A stretch of 64,000 nucleotides of DNA, from contig WBMV01008392.1 in assembly GCA_013396655.1 (NCBI GenBank), positions 1 through 64,000 on the forward strand. The letters run 5' to 3'. Each line of letters begins with the position of its first letter. Position 1 is the first letter of the stretch. Below the pieces are notes generated by a model that saw only the letters and a program-made list of their open reading frames with translations, had not been told where the DNA came from and did not search any database. This DNA comes from Campylorhamphus procurvoides. Its lineage: Eukaryota > Chordata > Aves > Passeriformes > Dendrocolaptidae. Below, piece after piece: positions 22,874 to 35,300 of the stretch. The translations under genes and the position numbers were made by a program.

Positions 22874-24317
22874 CACGGAGTTTGTGCTCTCTGACATGTA
22901 ACAGCAAGTCCTTCCTCCAACCTCCAGGGTGATTCTTTAGAGGAAGGTCTCTGATCTACCCAATTAAGAATTCTTCTGGTTATATGTTTCTTATTATACA
23001 TCTAAAAACACAAAAACAGGGAAAATCCACCATATGAGATCCTATAATATCACAGCTCATCCCAATGATCCTGTTTGCTCGGGAGAGAGAGAAAATACAC
23101 TCCTAAAATTTAAATAAGAATGTATTAAATAGTGGAGTAAATTGCTCTTTTTTAATTTCTTTTGGGAGCAGCCCTCCTCCAGTCAGACTCCTGTGACTCC
23201 CTCCTTCAGAGGAAGCACTTTAATAAGAAAGCTGCAGTTTGCTCCTAAGGCTGAATCCCAAAATAATAAGTGTGTATTAGGATTCTGCACACGTGGGCAT
23301 TTCTCTGAGTGCAGGGGAGCAAAGGAGTGGGAGCCTGAGAGCACAGTGGGGTGGAGAGCAGCCCAGCTCACCTTGGCCATCCTCCTCCCACTCTCCCAGT
23401 TCCCCCCAGAGCCTCAGCCCTGACCAGAACACCAAACATGAACCTTTCCACGTGGAACGTCTTAGATCTCCATCCCTTTCTGTGCTGAAAGCCTAATTAA
23501 ACTGGTAATTGTCATTCATATCTCTTGCTATTATATTTGGATTCAAAATTGCAATAGATGCGATCTGTGTGTGTGTGTGTGGCTTGTTTTTTTCTTTTTT
23601 AATTCAAGTAGTTTAAAATTAATTTGAAGCCGTACAACAGCAATCAGACTGTAATTAGTGAGATAATCAATTAATAAGCTTGTAACTAAGGGTTCTCGTG
23701 TTGTAGATGGAGATGATTTCAACGGGGATCAAGTGCCATCTTTTGTATTAAAAGAAATAATCGGGGAAAAGTGGCTCTATGAAAGAGCCAGGAGATAAAG
23801 ACACATCTGGTGGTTGCAGAGGCATCATTTTAACCCCTGCATGGTGACAGTGATTCATGTGGCTGCAGCCACAGGACTCCCATTAAAACAACAGCTTGCT
23901 GTGGCCAAACCAGCAGGCCATTCCCAAAGTGTTCCCACTTCTTCTCTCCACTTCATACATGCCAAGCGCTTCCATAAAGCCATTAAGGGGAATTTAATAA
24001 ATGAGTTCGAGACAAGTGGCTGTTTGTACAGGGAATTAATGGAGGGCTGCAGGGAAGAAGGAGGGAGGAGGCTGAGATTAATAAACCTGAGAGTGCAGCC
24101 TTGTTGTGCCAAATGGCCTTTTCCCCTGTAAGTGTAAACAAATTTGCAATGGGAACAATTTTGGAGCTCAAGGTGCTCCATTAACAATGGCATCAGGTTC
24201 CTCGAGGAAGGATTTGCATTGTTATCCAGAGAGAAAATCCAGGAGGGAAAGCTGGGTGTTTTCCCAAAACTGGGGAAAGTATTGGGGCTTTGCCAACCTT
24301 TTTCCCCCCATGCACCT
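22874..24317. promoter_or_regulatory. CR1-free AT-rich block, candidate conserved non-coding element 23495-24130
   Basis: From about 23495 the sequence is rich in TAATTA/CAATTA-like cores ('cctaattaaactggtaattg', 'gataatcaattaataagc'). It carries a perfect 16-bp palindrome TGTGGCTGCAGCCACA at 23858-23873 and a 7-bp stem / 5-nt loop inverted repeat at 23772-23790. No transposon is recognised. This resembles developmental enhancer sequence, but that is inference. A short (GT)n is at about 23567-23580. Confidence 0.3.
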
Positions 24318-24730
24318 CAAATCCTGTGTCCAGTTGGGGCCACTCAGACAAGAACATTGAGGGGTTGGAGCATTTCCAGGGAAGGGAAGGGAGCTGGGAA
24401 GGGGCTGGAGCAGCAGGAGGGGCTGAGGGAGCTGGGGGGGCTCAGCCTGGAGAAAAGGAGGCTCAGGGGGGACCTTCTGGCTCTGCAACTCAGGCTGTGC
24501 CAGGACAGGGACAGGTTGGGCATCAGCAGGAATTTCCTCCTGGAAAGGGTGGTCAGGCCTTGGCAGGGGCTGCCCAGGGAGGGTTGGAGTGCCCAGCCCT
24601 GGAGGTGCCCAAGGCAGGACTGGCCGTGGCACTCAATGCCCTGGGCTGGGGGACAAGGTGGGCATTGGGCACAGGGTGGGCTCCCTGGGCTGGGAGGGCT
24701 TTTCCAGCCTCTGGGATCCTGGAATTCCAA
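24318..24730 (+). mobile_element. CR1 LINE, about 410-bp 3' fragment, third subfamily
   Basis: A sense copy with 'gcctggagaaaaggaggctc' (about 24447), 'tttcctcctggaaagggtgg' (24532 on) and 'ggcaggactggccgtggcac'. It ends near 'tctgggatcctggaattcc'. This subfamily matches the long antisense copy at 7668-8535 and differs from the other two. The 258-codon and 186-codon plus-strand frames here are LINE sequence. Confidence 0.9.
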
Positions 24731-26075
24731 CTTGCAGGAATATCTTTGGAGTCATTTGTGTCCCAGCAGCTTCAGCCTGAAATGCAGACTGCCAGGAGCT
24801 GCAGCAGCACTGCCAGGTGTGCCCAGGTGGGTTGTGCATCTCTGCCTTAAAATCCATTCCTTAAAATCCATCCAGCACACGCTGAGCAGCCAAGAGCATG
24901 GAATAAAAACTGTTCCCTAAGCTCTGGGGCAGCAGGGAATTCAATCCCACACTCCTGTCAGACCCCTGTACAGTGGGATCTACACATGGGCCTGACTAAA
25001 CCTACAGGAGTTTCCAAACCTGTTTTCAAACAGCCTGATACTGTAAGCAGATTAAAAAAGGGCTTTCACTGTGGGGAATTAACACAGCTAATCCTGTGCT
25101 TTGATAACAAGTACATGCTTAAACATTGTCTGATTAGAAATGTGTTGAAATGGGTTTACTGTGATGTGTATTTGATTTTTCTGGCAGTACATTAAGAGTT
25201 TCTGTCAAGAAAACCGGGATGAAATATTTATTTTCCAGACTACACTGAAATATTTACTTATTTGCAGTCTCAATGGACTAAAATAAGTTACCAACGAGGT
25301 ACAACTATATAGAAATGTCTCTCTTAGTTGTCTTTTTTGTTTCCACTAGGATATTTAAAGTCATATCTTTACAAACCATCCATCCTATGCTGTGCATTCT
25401 ACTGGAATGGTTGCATTTGATATAATAGGTAATCAAATGAATAAAGAAGGGGAATTTTAAAACACTCTTAAAGACCAAAATGCAAGGCAGGACCAGATTG
25501 CTGTGTTTCTCTTCATTCTTATTGCTATTCCATAGAAGATTTGAATATTTCTACCTAATACTGCTTTTCTAATTCCTCAGGAAAGGACAAGTGTGAGCAA
25601 TTAGAAGAATTGTGGGGGGTATGTAATTTTCTGCAGAATCAAACCTGTTGTTGCCATTGGCACATCTTTTGCATATGTTTCCCTGCTTACATGGAGTTAC
25701 TGAAACCCATAAATTCAAACCAGACTTTTAAGTGCATAACTTCCCTCTCCCCAGTGCAGCAGCCAAAATAATTTGCATCTACATTAATTTCACTTCAGGA
25801 ACTGGCTCTCAGGTGATATAGAAATGGCCAACCTTTGCACCTTTAATAACTGAATAATGAAAGCAGCATTTTTCACTCTTTCCTCTCCCAGAACCACAGA
25901 GTGGGGGGCTTTGGAAGGCACCTCTGGAGACCGTGCCAGAGCAGGGACACCCACACAGGGTCACATCCAGCATGTCTGGAGAATCTCCAGAGAAGGAGAA
26001 TCCCAAACCTCTGTGGTTCCAGTGCTCTGCCACCCTCCATGAAGGAGTGTGCTGCCAGATCTTCCCTTGCCTCTA
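24731..26075. other. Unique AT-rich non-coding DNA
   Basis: No recognised genes or transposons. An isolated octamer lies at 25771-25778. Confidence 0.35.
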
Positions 26076-26293
26076 GTCTAGACAGGAGGATCCCACCCCT
26101 TCCCAAGAGCTGATGAACACCAAGGAATGCCCAGATGCCACAACCCTAGTCTAGACAGGAGGATTCCACCCCTTCCCAAGAGCTGATGAACACCAAGGAA
26201 TGCCCAGATGCCACAACCCTAGTCTAGACAGGAGGATTCCACCCCTTCCCAAGAGCTGATGAACACCAAGGAATGCCCAGTTGCCACAACCCT
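26076..26293. repeat. 73-bp tandem triplication
   Basis: Three units start at 26076, 26149 and 26222, each beginning 'gtctagacaggaggat' and ending 'gccacaaccct'. By eye they differ at only two or three positions (for example 'ggatccc' in unit 1 against 'ggattcc' in units 2 and 3, and 'ccagatg' against 'ccagttg' in unit 3). The very low divergence implies a recent expansion. Confidence 0.95.
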
Positions 26294-27774
26294 CCCAAGC
26301 ACCAGCTGTGACAGCAGAGCTTGGTTTGTGTCACACGTTTATTTGTGGCCATGCCCTTTGATTCAACTGCAGAAAAGGCAGAGAAGACAACCTGGCCACT
26401 AATTCTTTGTTCCTGCACCCCCAGGGCTCTGTGGCTTTTTCCACAACCCTAACCCAACCCTGCCTGTGGGGAGCAGGGAAGGGATTCCTTGCTTTGCTTT
26501 CCCTGGGGAACTGCCTCGATCCCAAGCCAGGAGTTTGGCAGCTTTGATTCTCCCCTCCATCCCACTAAGGGGGCACTGTGAGGGGTTTGGGGTGCTGGGG
26601 TCAAACCACGACACCAAGTCACAATAATGACTGCTGGAATTAATATTTTTCCTTGATTTTCAAGACTTCAGCAACACTTCTGCAATGGGAGAAAAAAAAC
26701 ACCCAACAACTAGAAATAAAGTTATTAAAAATTCTATTGCAGCATATCCCGTTGATTAAGCCCAAAATGAAGGCAACCAAATTTGGGTTACAGTAAAAAT
26801 CTGATAGCAAGGAAGAGTTCTGGCTGACAGTCCAGAAGGTTGGGCTTAAGGCTGAGCTAAAATGATCTAGTGACTCAACTTACCACATGCTCTTTGCAGT
26901 GGCAACACAAACTGAAATGCACTTTTCCTTTCGTCTTTTTTATTTCCATAATTAATTGTTTCAATACTATGAAGATTATCTTGTGAAATATTCCAGGAGT
27001 TTTGCCCTACCACCATATAAATGAGTAGTTTTTAATATTTCATTTAGTGTACTGCTCCATAGGTCGACAGATAAAGGAATAAAATCCTTTCTTGGAGCGA
27101 CTCTCTCTCACATTATGACCTTCTCACCATAATATTGCACATTTATTCCTCAGGATATTCCCTGCTGTGAACAAACAGGAGATTGCAATGATGGCTAAAC
27201 TGTGATTATTCACCCAGTGCTTATGAATACTCATATTTCTAAATAAACTCCTTATTCAAAAGACTCACCTCTGCATTTTCTGACTCACTCTCTTCTCATA
27301 AAATCCCAATACCAAACATTACATTTACACGTAATTTCATTTAAAATTTAAATGGCACGCTTTAATCAGTATTTACTGTGCTGAATATAGAAGTTTGCTT
27401 TGAAATCTGCTGAATAAAAAGAATACACTTTAAAAATAACAGAAAAATATTACTTAAGAATTCTTCACCTTTTTCCAGTGCAGTTTCTGACTGGGATAAT
27501 TATATGTGTTATCTCTTCAAGCCCTGATCTTTAAAGTTCAGCACAATAAGAAAATATAAACCTTTAGAGATCTGTTCTGCTGATATTAGAATTAAGTATC
27601 TTCCTTTGCTAATGTTCTCTGTATGTCACAGAAAAGGATTCATTATATGGCTCCAGAAGTTTCCAGGAGGAAACCAAAATGCACAGCCTCACATTCCACA
27701 CTGACATCCTCCAGAGAGGTTCTTCTGCAAATCCAGGGAATGCCTAACACAATTTGGGGGAAGTGGAGTGAGGT
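26294..27774. other. Unique AT-rich non-coding DNA
   Basis: Nothing recognised. The region from 26640 to 27620 is strongly AT-rich. Confidence 0.4.
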
Positions 27775-27893
27775 GACTCCCAGAATTGTGGAATTCCAGA
27801 GGATCCTGAGCTGGATTTCAAACCTTTTCCTGAGCTCCAGCCTGACCCTGCCCTGGCACAGCTCCAGCCATTCCCTCAGGGCCAGCACTTCCA
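27775..27893 (-). mobile_element. CR1 LINE, diverged and internally deleted
   Basis: 'ggaattccagaggatcctga' resembles the antisense CR1 end. 'cctgagctccagcctgaccc' and 'cagctccagccattccctca' match a more upstream block of the 5500-5888 subfamily. The central part is missing. Confidence 0.65.
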
Positions 27894-27916
27894 CTCTTGA
27901 GGAAACTTATGCAGCA

Positions 27917-28045
27917 GGTTATACAATTAAAAAATCCAAATATGTGTCGATGCATTCGAAAACCGAAATTACCAGGGAAGTGGGTTATATAATTAAAAAG
28001 TCCAAATATAAGTGTCAGTGCAATAGAAAAACCAACTTACCAAGA
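27917..28045. repeat. Diverged 66-bp tandem duplication
   Basis: Two copies begin 'ggttatacaattaaaaaatcc' (27917) and 'ggttatataattaaaaagtcc' (27983). Similarity continues through 'aaaccgaaattacc' versus 'aaaccaacttacc', with substitutions and small indels. The duplication is old compared with the 73-bp triplication upstream. Confidence 0.75.
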
Positions 28046-28216
28046 AATAGGACTGTAATGACTTTCCCCACGATGCTGCTGACAGAGCTTGGGTGCTAAA
28101 CATTATAAAAACACACATATACACACAGGCTGAATTCATGGCAGAGAACTGGGGCAGGAGCAGCCCCTCAGGTCAAGTTTATTGCTATTTATTCTCAGCA
28201 AGACCAAGGAGGAATA

Positions 28217-28286
28217 TCTTTTTATTTTTTTTTTTAATTTTTTTTAATTTTTTTTCTTTTTTTTTTCTTTCTTTTGTTTGTTTTTC
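28217..28286 (+). repeat. T-rich low-complexity tract
   Basis: Runs of 8 to 12 T are broken by single A, AA or C. This could be the antisense trace of an A-rich tail, but no associated retrotransposon is visible. Confidence 0.85.
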
Positions 28287-28689
28287 ACTCATGAATGGAA
28301 GTGTTCTCCTGAGAGGTGACTGCTGGCAGCAATATCAATAACCAAGTGTCCTGTATGCTATCAAAGCCTTTCATTGCCCACTGGTACCTCTGACATCCCT
28401 CTGGATCAGCAGCAACTCCAAGGAAGGCTGAGCTTCCCCAAGCTATCACATCAATTTATGGAAGATGCACTTCTGGAACAGCTTGGTTGGCCACTGAATT
28501 ATCAAGCTGGCAGCTTGCTTTGCTTGCTGTCACTGTGTGTGTCTGCAGGGACCAGCAGATACCCAGGCAGGATGGAATGTTGGGTGGAACTTGGCCAGAT
28601 GAGGTGACCTCGCTGGTCCCTGGGGCTGGGTCTGCACTGAGAGTCCTCCCTGGACACTGAGGAACTGGGGGCAGAGGGAACTAAAGCTG

Positions 28690-29098
28690 TTGGAGAGTCC
28701 AAAGGAGGGCTGTGAAGATGGGGAAGGGTCTGGAGGGGCCACAGGAGGGGCAGCTGAGGGCACTGGGCTTGTTCAGCTGGAGAGGAGGAGAGCAGAGCTC
28801 AGCAGGGCTGCAGCTCCATCTCTGCTCTGTGTGACAGGGACAGCACCCAGGGAAGGGCTGGAGCTGTGTCAGGGCAGGCTCAGGGGGGATCTCAGGGAAA
28901 GGTCCTTCCCCCAGAGGGTGGTGGGCACTGCCCAGGCTCCCCAGGGCAGTGGGCACAGCCCCAAGGCTGCCAGAGCTGCAGGAGGGTTTGGATGATGCTC
29001 TGGGGCACAGGGTGGGATTGTTGGGGTGTCTGTGCAGGGCTGAGGGTTGGACTGGATGGTCCTTGGGTGTCCCTTCCAGCTCAGGAGATTCTGGGATT
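28690..29098 (+). mobile_element. CR1 LINE, about 410-bp 3' fragment
   Basis: A sense copy of the 5500-5888 subfamily. It starts with 'gtccaaaggagggctgtgaag' and includes 'gctggagaggaggagagcag', 'ggaaaggtccttcccccag' and 'ggttggactggatggtcc'. It ends at 'gagattctgggattct'. It serves as the local reference for the truncated copy at 45113-45348, showing that about 190 bp are missing there. Confidence 0.92.
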
Positions 29099-32044
29099 CT
29101 AAGTCAACAATTATAACCAGAAAAGTAAATCAGGAGTTTTGTGTGTTTGTTTTCTTACCCTTCCCACACAACCACTTCATTTGGTCAAGGTGTGACTGTG
29201 ACAACACACTTATGACACCCAGACCTTCAAGGTTTATCCACCTGGTTTATCTTTATTGAAGTTTAAGATTCCATCCAAGACAGAGAAGAGCCTGGAACAT
29301 AACAAAATAAATTAATCAGATTGTAGCAGAATAAAAGTTAGAGTCATCTTGTTTCTAAACCAGAGAAACACAGAGGTGTCTCTGAAAACAGTATAAAAAT
29401 CAGGTTTGTGATTGTCTCCCATTTACCTGATGCATCTCTGTAGGTGGGTTCTGATTCCCAGGCACATCCCCAGGCCAGGATTGTTCCTGGGGCTTTCTGA
29501 GTTGTGTTGAATTTCCCTTTGCTCTTTCCAGCACCACAGAAGGGTGTCTTTCCTGTGTCCCCAAGTGCAATGTTTCACTCTGATTGCCCCAGTCCTCCTG
29601 GATTTGGGGAAGAACAGGAAAGAAGAGGCTCTTCTGCCTCCTCCAGTGGCTTCCACTTGACCCCAAGCAGCCCATGGAAGAGCAGAAAGGGGATCCTTCC
29701 CTCTCAGTCGTCACAGAAATGTCACACAGGGCACTCATTAAGCTGCAAGCAATAATTAAAACACTTTGTTTGCTCCACCAACTGCTACGAGCCCAAATAT
29801 ACTTTCTAATTTGAGTATCAATTAATGCAAATTAAGTGCTGTAATAAAAAGCTTTTGGAAACCAGGCCACATATTAGAAGACAGCAACAAATAAATATTT
29901 CCAGTTGGAGCGAAATTTGTTTCTTCTCACCCTTTCTCAGCCATAACCTCCTCTCAAAACAGTTCAGGCTGTGGCTGTGGCACCGCTGGGGATTGGAGAT
30001 GCCACTTCCAGAGGTGAGGGCAATCCTATTTGCAGGGATGGCAGTTTCTATAAAGGTCTGAAATGCTTTTCTCTGAAGTTTTATCCACTGGGAACAAAAG
30101 GATATATAAAAAGAAATTAACCTCTATACAAAACAAATGGAGGTTTGGCTGAATAACCCACTGCAGGAACCTGGAGGAGATTGGGGCATTTAGAGCTGAA
30201 GTTCACGTCTTAAATGCAGCCAGAGAACAAAGCAGATGAAAAAACCCCAAATCATTTCCCTTGTACAACATCTCCATTTCTTTGCAGTTTATATTCTCAT
30301 TGCCCTTTTCAAATGTTCTGCAGAAGGTGATATTTCCGTGGGTTTAATTTGCTTCTTTTAATTTGCCTTTCCCAGAGAAAAGGCTTTAATAAAATGTCCT
30401 ATGTCAACATTACTTCTTCAAATAATCACAGTTCATAAATATTCTTAAAAATTGAGCATGGCTCTTGCCCCCAAAACAAAATACGACAAGAAAGGCAAAC
30501 AGAAGACAGAGCTGCATGAAAAATATTCATATTCTTTAACCAAGTTTAGTAGAATCCTAAAAGACGTTTCTAGATGTACTGAAAATTGCTGAATTACTTT
30601 CATGTATATAAAATCAGTGATACACCTGAATTAAAAAATAAAGGAAAATGAGGATTTCTCTGGCTTTATCAATTTGGGTTTTGAAAGGCTGTAATCTTGT
30701 ATGGTTCAACAATAACTGTAATTCCTTTTTTTCTAAACTTGTCGGCTGAATTTTGGTTTACACTTTGTGTTTTAATTTGAACAATTGCCTTTTGCTGTTC
30801 TTATTTTCCCCCAGACATACTCAAATGATTTCATAGTTGTTTATGTCAGAGAGAGGGAAAGAAAATACCAAGTTTGTGTTAGTTACAAACCTGGCATCAG
30901 ATAAGGTGAAATAAATGATCCTTTCTCTTTGCAAGACTCTCAGCAATATTGTCTCTACAGTTTTATCTGAGAAGTGGAAGCCTTTTCATTCTGCAAAGTC
31001 CCAATGTATTAAAATCTCCTTTCATGGCCTTTGGGCTCATTGCTGCGAAGCAGTTCCAGGGATCCTCCCTGGCAGCTGATCTGAGTGTTTATTTGCACGA
31101 TTCCTACTGAAACCACCCCAAAATACCATTTGTGGGTTTTTTTATTAAAGGTAGAGAAGAGTTTTAGGAAAATATAAAACTGTAGCTTTTTCATTGAGGG
31201 AAAATCCAGTGCAGCCCATGGTCCAATACACATCATATCTCCTGCAGTACTCAGAGTATCAACCAAAATATCATATTATATTATATTATACATATGTTTA
31301 TTCTGAGATTTCATTAATATAATTAAATGAAGCTCCTTACAGAGCAAAAGGAATTAATTCTTATGACAGAGTTTATACTTTACACGTCAAATCCATTTCT
31401 ACCTCTCAGTTGAATGGAAGGACAGTATTTTTTCCAGACATTACACACTTGTCATTTTTAAGTGCAGATGTATATTTTGTCATTTTAAATGTGTAAGGAA
31501 ATAACTCAATTTAAATGGAAATGTATATTTCTTTTCCAGAGTATCCCTGAATTCTTGTCTCTTCATCAGTTGTCTTTGCCTTAAGAAAGAAATCTTGTTA
31601 ATTACAAAACATTAATCAGAAGTAAAAGAACATCAATAGACTCTGTTTTCCAGCACATCGTGATGCCAGTCACAAATAATGAAAATTGTCATTAGAACTG
31701 ACAATTAAGAGTTTCTGTATTAATGATCATACAATTTTGTCTCATTAAAACACTAAGTAGTGATAAACAATAAAAAATTAAGTGACTCCTTTGAATCACA
31801 ATTGGGTGTTGTCATTAACAATGTAAGTCTGGATTTGCCCTTTGGAAGGGCAAATTCCATTAGGATTTTATTGCAGTGTCGAATAAATACAGCAAACAAA
31901 ATATGCAAATTCAGACCACATTAGCACTGATTTATCTGGTCTGATCTCCATATAGCCTGAATTTATTTTAATATTATTAGTTTTAGGGCATGTGATTGAA
32001 CACCAGCCAAATGAACCATGAGACTGAACATTTGGGGTGCTGGA
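29099..32044. other. AT-rich unique DNA, no CR1
   Basis: About 2.9 kb without any transposon I recognise. A short (ATATT)n lies at 31273-31290. Octamers occur at 29825-29832 and 31903-31910. Open frames are short. The lack of insertions in a CR1-rich window is compatible with constraint or simply with low insertion in AT-rich DNA. Confidence 0.4.
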
Positions 32045-32074
32045 GCAAGGAAGGGAAGGTTTGGGAAGGGAAGG
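32045..32074. repeat. Purine-rich minisatellite, left edge of second gap
   Basis: The 30 bases before the gap consist of the same tttgggaagg/gggaagg subunits as the array at 18640-19306. On the right the gap opens directly into non-repetitive sequence. Confidence 0.85.
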
Positions 32075-32319
32075 NNNNNNNNNNNNNNNNNNNNNNNNNN
32101 NNNNNNNNNNNNNNNNNNNNNNNNNNNNNNNNNNNNNNNNNNNNNNNNNNNNNNNNNNNNNNNNNNNNNNNNNNNNNNNNNNNNNNNNNNNNNNNNNNNN
32201 NNNNNNNNNNNNNNNNNNNNNNNNNNNNNNNNNNNNNNNNNNNNNNNNNNNNNNNNNNNNNNNNNNNNNNNNNNNNNNNNNNNNNNNNNNNNNNNNNNNN
32301 NNNNNNNNNNNNNNNNNNN
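32075..32319. other. Assembly gap, 245 N
   Basis: The gap follows a purine-rich minisatellite edge. The hidden sequence is probably array at least on the left. Six frames of 100-200 codons that cross it are artefacts. Confidence 0.98.
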
Positions 32320-35300
32320 TGGCCTCCCACAAAAAAGTAATGTTTGAATTCCAGGGGCATTTTTTCCCCAATTCCTTGCTCGCTGGCTCAGGGTCTGCCG
32401 CTGTGGATGGTGAATTAAAGGATCCATGAGCTGCAAGGTTGTTAAATGCTTATAACCCTTTATTTTCGCAATAAGCAGCAACATTCCAGCTACACAAAGG
32501 AAGTTTTCCAGCAACAGGAATTCACCAGCAACAACATTGCCAGTTCTGCCTCTGGAAATCCCTGCTGTCAACCCCAGAGTCCAGGGAAACCTCTAGGAGA
32601 CATCAGAACACACTCCTGACCCAGCAGGAGCCTCCACAAGACACAGATATCTGGGAATGTGGGAATTGTAGCTGAGCTTTTTCCATGGACACCAGGAGAG
32701 AGGAGGAATACGGATCTGCACTTCCAAGAGGAAGAGCAGGCACCCTGTTGGGAGGACAAGGGGAAGCCAATCAGCTCCAGTAGCATCACTCTGGCAGAAA
32801 GATGAAGAAAAGCCCAAGGAAAGCATTTTTTATTTTCCTTTTTAGCCAAAGCCCTCCTGAAAAAGAGACTTTTGGCACAGGAAATGTGATGAAATTGGAT
32901 TCTGAGCATCCTTTGTGTCACAGTTTCTCAGTTTTGGATGTCAAGCTGAGACAAAATTGTGTAGCAAGGACTAAGCCTTGGCTGAATTCCAGAGTAAGAG
33001 CAGGTACAGCTCCAAAGCGTTTCCAGTCTAAATAGCCAAGAGAATAGTGAATGGATTAGGAGACAGAAAGCACAGGTGGATAAAATTAAGGATGAAATTG
33101 CTCCATCAGTGGCAATTCTAAGAATAAAACCCAGCTCTGCTGTGCTCTCCTCCAGCATTTCCTCTGCTTGGCCGCAACACTTTCTCTTTTAAATGACTAC
33201 ATTTCCCCCAAGAAAATTAAGGCAGAAGACACAGCTAAAATATTTTATGGAGCATGAGCAGAAATCCTCGACAAGTTCAGGGTGTGATTAATTATATTGC
33301 AATTTTGCCCTTATTAAGGAATTAAGTGCTGTCAAAATCCTTGCTTTGCCCAAAGCAGACACATTTTCCAACTAAACAGATTATCTAATACCTGGCAGTA
33401 CAATGCAATAATAGGAATGAAAAGCAGAACATATTCCCAGGTAATGGCAGATGCTCTGCTAATCCCCTGAGGAGCAAAGTGGATCACTCATTGCCGAGTC
33501 CCTCAGACCCAGGGCTCAAAGTTTAGAATTCATTTTGGTCGTTTGCCTTTCCTCTGGTCTGCATTTGATAGTGGGGTTTAATCAGAACGGGCATTTCTGG
33601 CCTGCTGGGGGGTCAGCAGAGCAATACCTGGCAGGGTGAGCCAGCACATTGTGGCCCATTGTGCTTTGGTGCTCCTCATTTACATATTTTTGCAGAAATC
33701 CGAATGTTCAGTAGGAATCACCCAACACTTTTGCCTCAGTTCTCCTCCCAGATTTTGCTACAGACTGTGAATCACTTCCCTTCTGAACCTGAAAGTGTCT
33801 TCACAGCTATTTAATGATCTCTGAATATGTACTGTGAAAATACAGCATAGGGATATTCAGGAAATATTATGCACTCAACAGAAGCCATAGATAAGCAAAG
33901 TCATCACAGAGGAGTGACCAACGTGAGCAGACCTTTCCTGATCATCAAAATACTCAATTAAAAATGGTTTGGGAATGCCTTGAGGTGATTGTTTTATCAT
34001 CATGTCATTACAATATTTGTTTCAGAGTCCTGGAATCCTTCTGGGAAGGTTGGAATGCCCAGTTGATACACACAGTCTTTAAGACCTTTATTAAAAACCT
34101 TAATAAGTAACAAAAAGGAAGTTTTCCCTGGGGATGGAGTTGGTAATTAGACTGATAATCTCTGTATTCTCCCAGATCCATGTCTTAATATCCATGGGTT
34201 TATCCTTTTGAGGTGCCTGTGCCCCCTACAATTCCAGGGAGAGTGTGTAGAGAGAGAAACCAGGAAAACTATTATGTCACTGTCATGGAAAGGGAATTTC
34301 ACTCCCTTCAGCAACACAAGTTTAGTTAGACTTGCGCTTTGCAAAATAGTTTTTTCTTTAAAAATGTTTTCCTAAATAAATACTAAAAAAAATCAAATAA
34401 AATAGCTAGTGTATGCCAAAATAGAAAGTCTACAGGGCTCATAATAACAGCTCTAAAAATGGGTAAATAGTAATTAAGGCCCATTATCCCAATTATTTTG
34501 ATACTGCAGCATATGGTGGAGTTCCAGTAATTACAATATAAAGGGTGTTGGAATGCACTGCAGGATTATTATTATTATTATTTAGTGCAGCATAGTTATT
34601 TATAATTACTGCAACACTGCCTGGCCTTGAAACAGTAAAGTACTTTAAGATCTTACAAGACTATTTGCTCCAGTGTTTAAAATGTTTTCATAATGGTTTT
34701 TGTTTTTTTTTTCAATACACAAAAATTCAAAGTTTGGGTTGCCTTTTCTCCCTCCCAGCTGGTGTTTCAGTAAAACACTTATTTAACTGAGGCTCAGAGA
34801 GGCATTACCTGAAGCACCCGAAAAACAGAGGTCCAAATGTGCACCTTTTAATCCAGAATAAGTCCAGCAGTCACCAGAAGGGCAGAAACTACCACGGTTT
34901 CCTCTGCAACACTTCTGTCCTTCCTTCTGTTTATTCCAGCAGCCCCAAGGATTCCCAACACCAGTGACATTTCAGATTTTTAACTTCATTCAGCTCTCCT
35001 GCCTGCCCATCCATTCTTCTGTGACAGGGAAAGCACGCTGCTTGCTGTTATAAATACTTTATGATGACCCTGACTCTCGTCCTCTTCATTCCAATCACAG
35101 CCCTGCCACTTACCATTCCTGGCACTTGAGGCACAGACAAGAACCAGGAGAGTAAAACCCCCTCTCCCCCAGCTCTCCTGCAGTTATTTTCCAGAGGGCC
35201 ATAAAAACAAACCCAAAATGAATTCACGTGGAATTTCAAAGGGAAGTGCAATGATGGCTTCAGATTTCTGGATGGAAAATAAGCAACTCCCGTGTTCACC

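Noticed and set aside
24144..24920. 258-codon plus-strand open frame
   Set aside because: The central part is CR1 3' sequence and overlapping frames on both strands are open; no domain or splice context.
31868..32571. Frames of 100-200 codons across the second gap
   Set aside because: They are mostly N and have no real coding content.
34020..34065. Possible very short CR1 tail
   Set aside because: Only about 25 bases of weak similarity ('tctgggaaggttggaatgcc'); not enough to call.
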